From: Alkalihalobacillus pseudalcaliphilus
GTDB taxonomy: Bacteria; Bacillota; Bacilli; Bacillales; Bacillaceae_D
Length of the DNA stretch: 35,458 bases
Assembly (NCBI GenBank): GCA_001038565.1
Contig: LFJO01000005.1
Coordinates: forward strand, 217,722 to 253,179
Direction: 5' to 3'
In this document: one piece after another, positions 31,230 to 35,458 of the stretch
How the letters are laid out: each line of letters begins with the position of its first letter
How positions within the stretch are numbered: position 1 is the first letter of the stretch
Position numbers and translations under genes: made by a program
The notes under the pieces: model-generated
The model's database searches: none
What the model was told of the DNA's origin: nothing
What the model saw: only the letters and a program-made list of their open reading frames with translations

Positions 31230-31496
31230 TTAGTTATTTTCTATTTTTTCTAATAATAACTCTATTTTTTGTTCTAATGTTTGCAATCTTTGTTCTAGTT
31301 TTTGTTGATCTTCATTCTCTCTAACGTTATCTTGAACAGCTTCATTAATGGCAAGATTAGCTGCATAAACTGCTATCGCATCACCAATAGTGGTGATGAG
31401 ACCTCCTAAAACAGCAAGCTTTAAACTTAAGGCAATATTTAAATCTTCTTGGTTAAAGTCTGAACTATTTTTGTTTCTACCCACATTATTATCCAT
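31230..31496 (-). CDS. Small membrane protein with coiled-coil tail
   Basis: An 88-residue protein of unknown family. The first ~22 residues are polar and Asn-rich (MDNNVGRNKNSSDFNQED). A single hydrophobic segment follows (ALSLKLAVLGGLITTIGDAIAVYAANLAI, ~22-50). The last 35 residues form a charged heptad-like coiled coil (QKLEQRLQTLEQKIELLLEKIEN). GAGGTAGAGAA before ATG 31496 is a fair ribosome site. It is probably an inner-membrane protein with a cytoplasmic coiled coil. No function can be assigned. Confidence 0.65.
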   Translation of the reverse strand: MDNNVGRNKNSSDFNQEDLNIALSLKLAVLGGLITTIGDAIAVYAANLAINEAVQDNVRENEDQQKLEQRLQTLEQKIELLLEKIENN

Positions 31497-31589
31497 TTCT
31501 CTACCTCGTTTTTATAAGTTAATTCTAAGGTATTCACTTATAAATAATGGGTTCCGGTCGTGAGAAATATTGTTGTACTGTTCAGCAAC

Positions 31590-31935
31590 CCCATCTTATT
31601 GACCAAACACCTCAAAGCCTGCTTTTGATAGCTAAGTGTATTGACCTTCATCGTCTTGCAGCTTCACTCTCTCGCATTTCCTCTGCCATCTGCATCAGCT
31701 TCGAGCCATAATGATGCTTGCGTAGCTCCTCATCCACCATAGAATATTGTATTCGAATAAATCCCACAAGAAATGGTACAGCTATTCCGCCCGCTACCTT
31801 CGTTTCGTCCTCTCCATCCTTAACAAAGAAATTAAACTCCTTTAAGTGCTCAGGTAATTTGCCGCGTATTAAATTTAGATAACATGTTCTGAATTTTAAT
31901 TCAGCTATTTTTATGCTAATAACATTGAATTTCAC
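31590..31935 (-). pseudogene. GNAT acetyltransferase, frameshifted remnant
   Basis: The first 95 codons read as a GNAT acetyltransferase: FNFFVKDGEDETKVAGGI, then motif A as YSMVDEELRKHHYGSKLMQMAEEM. In motif A the usual RxxGxG has His in place of the first Gly. The frame then breaks after GAA GCT. In a second frame the family continues at once with CKTMKVNTLSYQ, which fits loss of about four bases, and a third frame gives KAGFEVFG near 31606-31626. The usual C-terminal strand is therefore scattered over frames. There is no good ribosome site. The gene is dead. Confidence 0.75.
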
Positions 31936-32002
31936 CAGGGTTCAGTTATTATATTTATATTGACCAAATTAATTATAAATAGTCATTAAAGGAGGAGATT
32001 GT

Positions 32003-32611
32003 ATGCCAAAGATCATAAGTGAGCAGGAGAAGGAGCATATCAAAAATGCAATGTATATCAAAGGAATAGAGCTCATTCGTAAAAAAGGCATGAAGCGAGT
32101 TACGGTTGACGATATTACAGCAGCTGTGCAAATAGCCAAAGGTTCCTTCTATACCTATTATCCTTCCAAGGAAGAATTTCTCTACTACATTATGAAGCAA
32201 AATGAACAAGCTTTATTTGACCGAATTCTTGAAATCGGGGCTAGCTCGCGACATTTTAAGGACAAGATTACGCATGCACTTTATGAAATTTATTTGTCTT
32301 CAGATAGTCTTGCACTCTATGTTCAGCCATCGGACCTGGAATATTTGCTGCGCAAGCTTCCAGATTCTATTAACAGAAAGGAACAGGATAAATCCAAAAC
32401 TAATTTTCAGCGTACAATGAGTTGTTTGGGAATAGAGGATGCTCAATGTGATTACAGCGTACTTGCGAATTTAATGGATGGTTTGCATTTTATCGCATCT
32501 AATCAGAATCAATACGGTGAACAGGGGAGGGCACAAGCATTAAGCATTCTTGTAGAAGCAATTGCGGAATATCTAAGTAAGTGCAAGCAGAATTCAACAA
32601 AAAATAGTTAG
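32003..32611 (+). CDS. TetR/AcrR family regulator
   Basis: A 202-residue regulator. The N-terminal DNA-binding domain spans ~10-60: IKNAMYIKGIELIRKKGMKRVTVDDITAAVQIAKGSFYTYYPSKEEFLYY. The helical remainder should bind an unknown ligand. The start is ATG 32003 after AAAGGAGGAG. The hydrolase gene follows after 13 bases in the same direction, so the two form an operon and the regulator probably represses both. Upstream, TTGACC (31960-31965) may be a -35 element, but I see no matching -10. Codon use is slightly richer in G/C than the neighbours, as in the following gene. Confidence 0.88.
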   Translation: MPKIISEQEKEHIKNAMYIKGIELIRKKGMKRVTVDDITAAVQIAKGSFYTYYPSKEEFLYYIMKQNEQALFDRILEIGASSRHFKDKITHALYEIYLSSDSLALYVQPSDLEYLLRKLPDSINRKEQDKSKTNFQRTMSCLGIEDAQCDYSVLANLMDGLHFIASNQNQYGEQGRAQALSILVEAIAEYLSKCKQNSTKNS

Positions 32612-32624
32612 AGGGGGCATTCAC

Positions 32625-33701
32625 ATGAATCAAACTTTGATTATTCTCATAGCGGCTATTGCCTGCATCAGTATGGCGGTTTATCGGTTTCTCTACACAA
32701 AGAAGCGTGCAGCAGCCTGTCATATCAATACACCCAACGGAATAGATGAGGGCGAGTATGTGACGATCGGTGGAATCCAGCAGTTTTTATATCATCGTGG
32801 TGAAAATAAGGATCATACCGTCCTCTTATTCTTACATGGAGGTCCTGGCAGTCCGATGCTTCCTTTTGCCCAAGACTTTCAGTTTCCTTGGGAAGATAAA
32901 GTAACCGTCGTTCACTGGGAACAGCGAAACAGCGGTAAAACCTTCTTTGCGAATGATCCCCAGAAAGTCACGCCGACAACTACAATTGAACAAGCATTAC
33001 AGGATACATATGAAGTTGTGAGCTATTTACAAAATAAATATAATAAAGAGCGAATACTTCTGCTTGGTCATTCATGGGGTTCTGTCTTAGGCAGTCTATT
33101 TACCTTGCAGTATCCGCAGATGGTTCAAGCCTATATTGGAGTTGGACAAGTTGTAAATATGTTTGAAAACGAACGAATTGGCTACGAAAAAGTATTAGAA
33201 TGCAGCAGACAAGTAGAAAATCAGAAAGATATTAGCACCTTACAGGCTTTAAGCCCTTATCCCGATCACCAATTTAGTGATATCATGATCAAGAAGCTTA
33301 TGAAACTCCGTAAGTTGCAAGGTAAGTATAAGCTTGCGATGCAACCATCACCCCAGCTAGTCATGAGCGTACTATGTTCTCCCTTTTATTCGTTCAAAGA
33401 TATTAAATACATGTTAATGAGCGATGTACTAGAAATAAAACAGCGTGCTATTTTGGAATCTTTGTTTAAGTCCTATGATCTAAACAGGGTAACTTCAGAC
33501 TATCAAGTTCCATTATTCTATATCCACGGCGAGGATGACTGGCAAACTCCTTATTCTCTCGCTCGCACATACTTTGATCAACTCAAGGCGCCAATGAAAC
33601 AATTTTACTCGATACCAAATGCTGGACATGTAACGATGCTTGATCAGAAGGAGCTATTCAACGAAGCTTTATTCGACATTATCGATCAAATCAAACATTA
33701 A
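32625..33701 (+). CDS. Membrane-anchored alpha/beta hydrolase (S33-like)
   Basis: A 358-residue alpha/beta-hydrolase with an N-terminal membrane anchor (LIILIAAIACISMAVYRFL, ~4-23, then KKR), so the enzyme domain probably faces outside or is tethered. The oxyanion-hole motif HGGPG (71-75) and EQRNSGKT (~99-106) are typical of prolyl iminopeptidase-like S33 enzymes. The nucleophile is Ser150 in GHSWGS; the Asp is in HGEDDWQTP (~305) and the His in NAGHVTML (~334). The start is ATG 32625 after AGAGGGGG. It is controlled with the TetR gene before it. The substrate (peptide, ester, antibiotic) is open. Confidence 0.87.
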   Translation: MNQTLIILIAAIACISMAVYRFLYTKKRAAACHINTPNGIDEGEYVTIGGIQQFLYHRGENKDHTVLLFLHGGPGSPMLPFAQDFQFPWEDKVTVVHWEQRNSGKTFFANDPQKVTPTTTIEQALQDTYEVVSYLQNKYNKERILLLGHSWGSVLGSLFTLQYPQMVQAYIGVGQVVNMFENERIGYEKVLECSRQVENQKDISTLQALSPYPDHQFSDIMIKKLMKLRKLQGKYKLAMQPSPQLVMSVLCSPFYSFKDIKYMLMSDVLEIKQRAILESLFKSYDLNRVTSDYQVPLFYIHGEDDWQTPYSLARTYFDQLKAPMKQFYSIPNAGHVTMLDQKELFNEALFDIIDQIKH

Positions 33702-33896
33702 TTTTCAAAGTTATTCCATCATGTGCCATCATGATAGAATGGGGCTCAAATATCTTATTTCAAGTCAGTATGCAAAAGATGCACATTATATATCTACTTT
33801 TCTCAAGTGTTTTAGGCTCTATTTAGGTTTTATGACTATTGTTTAACTTTGCATTTTTGCTAATGAGAAATGATTTAAATGATAAAATAATTAAAA

Positions 33897-33911
33897 TGAT
33901 AATCATTAAAA
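33897..33911. promoter_or_regulatory. Degenerate Fur-like box
   Basis: TGATAATCATTAAAA matches the Fur consensus TGATAATNATTATCA at 13 of 15 positions and carries the inner dyad AATGAT-A-ATCATT. It lies 68 bases before the small secreted protein gene. The region is AT-rich, so a chance match must be allowed for. Confidence 0.45.
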
Positions 33912-33978
33912 TAAATATATCATTGAGGAAGGTATTTAATATTTTATGTGGAATATTATTTGTAAAGGAGATGATTAA

Positions 33979-34290
33979 ATGAATAATTTAAAAGGTTTTC
34001 TATCAGTTATTGTTATAATGAGTGCGTTTTGGGTTGGGTTTCCAATTGGGAGTTCTAATGTAGTCGCATCAACAGCTAATACAAACGATGTAATAGAAGT
34101 GCAGCAAACTAGAACCGTTACTGTCACAAGAGCCTATCAAGTCAATCAACCAATTCCAAGGACCATAGAATATAATTCAGGTGGCTGGAGAGGGACCTTA
34201 ACGATAGCGCATCAACAATCTGCTATCGATATTATTTTTGTTACTTACAGTGGGACAGTTTCATGTCCTGGGACATGTGTAATGCCATAA
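33979..34290 (+). CDS. Small secreted protein, 103 aa
   Basis: A 103-residue protein with a Sec signal peptide: MNNLKGF, a hydrophobic core, and probable cleavage near VVAS-TANT (~31). The mature part is ~70 residues, beta-rich, with RTIEYNSGGWRGTLTIAHQQ and a C-terminal YSGTVSCPGTCVMP, whose two Cys may form a small disulfide loop. The EYNSGGWRGTL...YSGTVSC pattern recurs in short Bacillus exported proteins as I recall, but I cannot name a family. The start is ATG 33979 after AAAGGAG. It is followed by its own terminator and preceded by the Fur-like box. Confidence 0.7.
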   Translation: MNNLKGFLSVIVIMSAFWVGFPIGSSNVVASTANTNDVIEVQQTRTVTVTRAYQVNQPIPRTIEYNSGGWRGTLTIAHQQSAIDIIFVTYSGTVSCPGTCVMP

Positions 34291-34301
34291 CATAATTATA
34301 A

Positions 34302-34335
34302 AGAATGGGGCTGCTACTATAGCAGCTCTTTTTCT
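34302..34335 (+). terminator. Terminator of the secreted-protein gene
   Basis: GGCTGCTA-CTA-TAGCAGCT hairpin (core 34310-34326) followed by T5C T3. Confidence 0.9.
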
Positions 34336-34561
34336 TTAGTAATATGAATGAAAGAGAATCTTAAGTAGGCGACTATGGCATGTATTTAAACTAAAAGGGA
34401 CGTTAATTCAATAGAAAATAGATTAAAAAAGATTCAGTTTTAATTAAATCTGTGGCCTTTGCTCAGATTACTTTTGAGCTAATACGGCTGCTATCTCGAA
34501 TATATAATACTATAGTTTTAGTGCATTAGTTATATAATTACAAATAATAGTTTTTTTGGTA

Positions 34562-34570
34562 TGGTATAAT
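34562..34570 (+). promoter_or_regulatory. Extended -10 promoter of the mini-lipoprotein gene
   Basis: TGG-TATAAT is an extended -10 element with TG one base before a perfect -10. No clear -35 box is present at the usual distance. It stands 30 bases before ATG 34601. Confidence 0.55.
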
Positions 34571-34600
34571 ATAACTATTAAGATAAAGGAGGATAAAAAA

Positions 34601-34744
34601 ATGAGAAGCACTAAAAGGTTTTTACTAGTTGTATTTATGGGGTGTATATTTATCAATTTAACAGCATGTTCATTTAGTTTTAATGATGATGATATAAAAA
34701 CAGGGATAACAATTAAGGAGAATGAAGAAAGTTCAAAAGATTAA
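34601..34744 (+). CDS. Mini-lipoprotein, 47 aa
   Basis: A 47-residue lipoprotein precursor: MRSTKRF, a hydrophobic stretch LLVVFMGCIFINL and lipobox LTAC (~20-23), leaving a mature peptide of about 25 residues, SFSFNDDDIKTGITIKENEE, which is acidic. The start is ATG 34601 after AAAGGAGG; the longer frame upstream from 34556 has no ribosome site. It would be tethered to the outer face of the membrane. No function is evident. Confidence 0.65.
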   Translation: MRSTKRFLLVVFMGCIFINLTACSFSFNDDDIKTGITIKENEESSKD

Positions 34745-35209
34745 TGATGTAATTATGTGTTGATACAATCGTATAGGTTTGTAGAGTGGCTTGCATACAG
34801 TTAACTTGAATCAGCCTTTGAAAGGAATCGCTCTAAGACTTAGTACCCTCTACCTTCCAAAAAAATTTTCATCATAATCTTGGTTTTCCCTATATTGGTA
34901 CATTAATTAAAGATTTGTTCTAACAGCCATTTGGAGGACACTGAACGATTACGGTATAAACCTGTGATCACTCGGTGTCCTATTTCTATTTGAAAGAAGT
35001 TTCCTTATGACCCAATTAAACAAGTTGAATAATAAGCCTGATAAGAAAATAAGCTGTCTAAATGTGATTTATAAGAATTCATGGGGACGAAATGTCCAAC
35101 ATATAGATGTGTCACCATAGTTCTTTGCGTCCAAAAAAAGAGGGGTTCAGAGGCCAACAGGGTTGGGTGGCTCGAGTTCTTTTAACATCTTCTTAAGCTT
35201 TTAGCTATT
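34745..35209. other. Stretch without a recognisable gene
   Basis: The only clear structure is a hairpin AGGACACTGA (34935-34944) / TCGGTGTCCT (34972-34981) with a weak T-run, perhaps a terminator. A second dyad CCAAC-AGG-GTTGG (about 35154-35166) lies beyond the minus-strand mini-gene and could terminate it. All frames are short and lack ribosome sites. Confidence 0.5.
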
Positions 35210-35340
35210 CTACCGTGTAATTCGATATAATATTTCACGACCTTCATTAGTTAAAATTACAAACATTTTTCTTTCAATTTAATGGTTTGAACACGACCAA
35301 TGGAATGTATCACCTTACGCGTTTGATTTTTCATTCTCAT
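35210..35340 (-). CDS. Minus-strand mini-gene with a -1 frame break at an A5 run
   Basis: ATG 35340 follows a near-ideal AAGGAGGTGAGC. The first frame codes 27 residues (MRMKNQTRKVIHSIGRVQTI, then KLKEKCL) and stops at 35257. At GAAAAATG the -1 frame continues from KEK directly into MFVILTNEGREILYRITR, stopping at 35210. Joined, they give a ~43-residue basic, well-composed small protein, which neither piece alone does. Either one A was gained in the run (a mutation or a sequencing error), or the gene uses a -1 slip, or two overlapping peptides are made. A promoter precedes it. The family is not recognised. Confidence 0.5.
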
Positions 35341-35390
35341 GCTCACCTCCTTGTCCTCTAGACGTAAAAGGGTAACTAATCAATTTTTAT

Positions 35391-35418
35391 TTTATAATGT
35401 TGGTCTATGAGATATCAA
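35391..35418 (-). promoter_or_regulatory. Promoter of the minus-strand mini-gene
   Basis: On the minus strand TTGATA (35418-35413), 16 bases, TATAAA (35396-35391), about 50 bases before ATG 35340. Confidence 0.6.
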
Positions 35419-35458
35419 AAGTTAATATAATATGCATTAAATATTAAGGTTTATTATA

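Overview
The window looks like a chromosomal segment of an endospore-forming Bacillaceae species (low-GC Firmicute). The evidence is: AAGGAGG-type ribosome sites; a complete sigY-yxlCDEFG-type operon; a CtsR-controlled clpE; a yybP-ykoY manganese riboswitch before a TerC gene; a SleL/YaaH spore cortex hydrolase; a KatX-like catalase; a collagen-like exosporium-type protein; and a YhbD/bactofilin pair. The relatives named are recalled from family knowledge; no search was run.

Layout. 1-1020: 3' end of a collagen-like protein, then a stretch without a recognisable gene. 1021-2193 (-): a DAACS sodium:dicarboxylate/amino-acid symporter. 2323-5410: an ECF sigma operon with a sigmaY-type autoregulatory promoter, three small membrane proteins and an ABC-2 exporter. 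5604-6632: a two-repeat lipoprotein. 6633-7212: tandem and dispersed repeats. 7213-9492 (-): clpE with its promoter and two CtsR boxes. 9766-11425: a DAO-family flavoprotein coupled to an unknown gene. 11579-13009: riboswitch, tandem terminators, YkvA-like protein and TerC/YkoY. 13030-14042: an MBL hydrolase with an unusual leader containing a 5-codon ORF. 14145-16705: an ABC-type AAA ATPase and an SF2 helicase. 16753-18981 (-): a Fur-boxed siderophore-binding lipoprotein and an EndoQ-type nuclease. 19139-20939: DUF4004 regulator and bactofilin, separated by a dispersed repeat. 21145-22431: sleL. 22757-26356: a TetR regulator and PEP carboxylase. 26536-28293: a small peptide, a YhfC-family membrane protein and an azoreductase (-). 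28540-30467: a sigmaB-like promoter with a 22-aa peptide gene, then catalase. 30468-31230: hairpins and a decayed repeat. 31230-33701: a small membrane protein, a GNAT pseudogene, and a TetR/hydrolase cassette. 33897-35418: two small exported products and a minus-strand mini-gene with a frame break.

How the parts work together. Most units are independent housekeeping or stress operons: SigY/ABC export, Clp proteolysis, Mn2+ efflux/metalation, iron uptake, cortex lysis and peroxide defence. The most unusual signal is a family of dispersed, foldable intergenic elements. Two full copies (7017-7158 and 19911-20052) are 142 nt each, align without gaps at about 83% by hand, and show a compensatory base-pair change in a stem. 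One inverted copy lies at 9524-9652 and one internally deleted copy near 30809-30910. A conserved flanking arm carries the relic of a short peptide frame. I did not find tRNA, rRNA, CRISPR or an intact insertion sequence.
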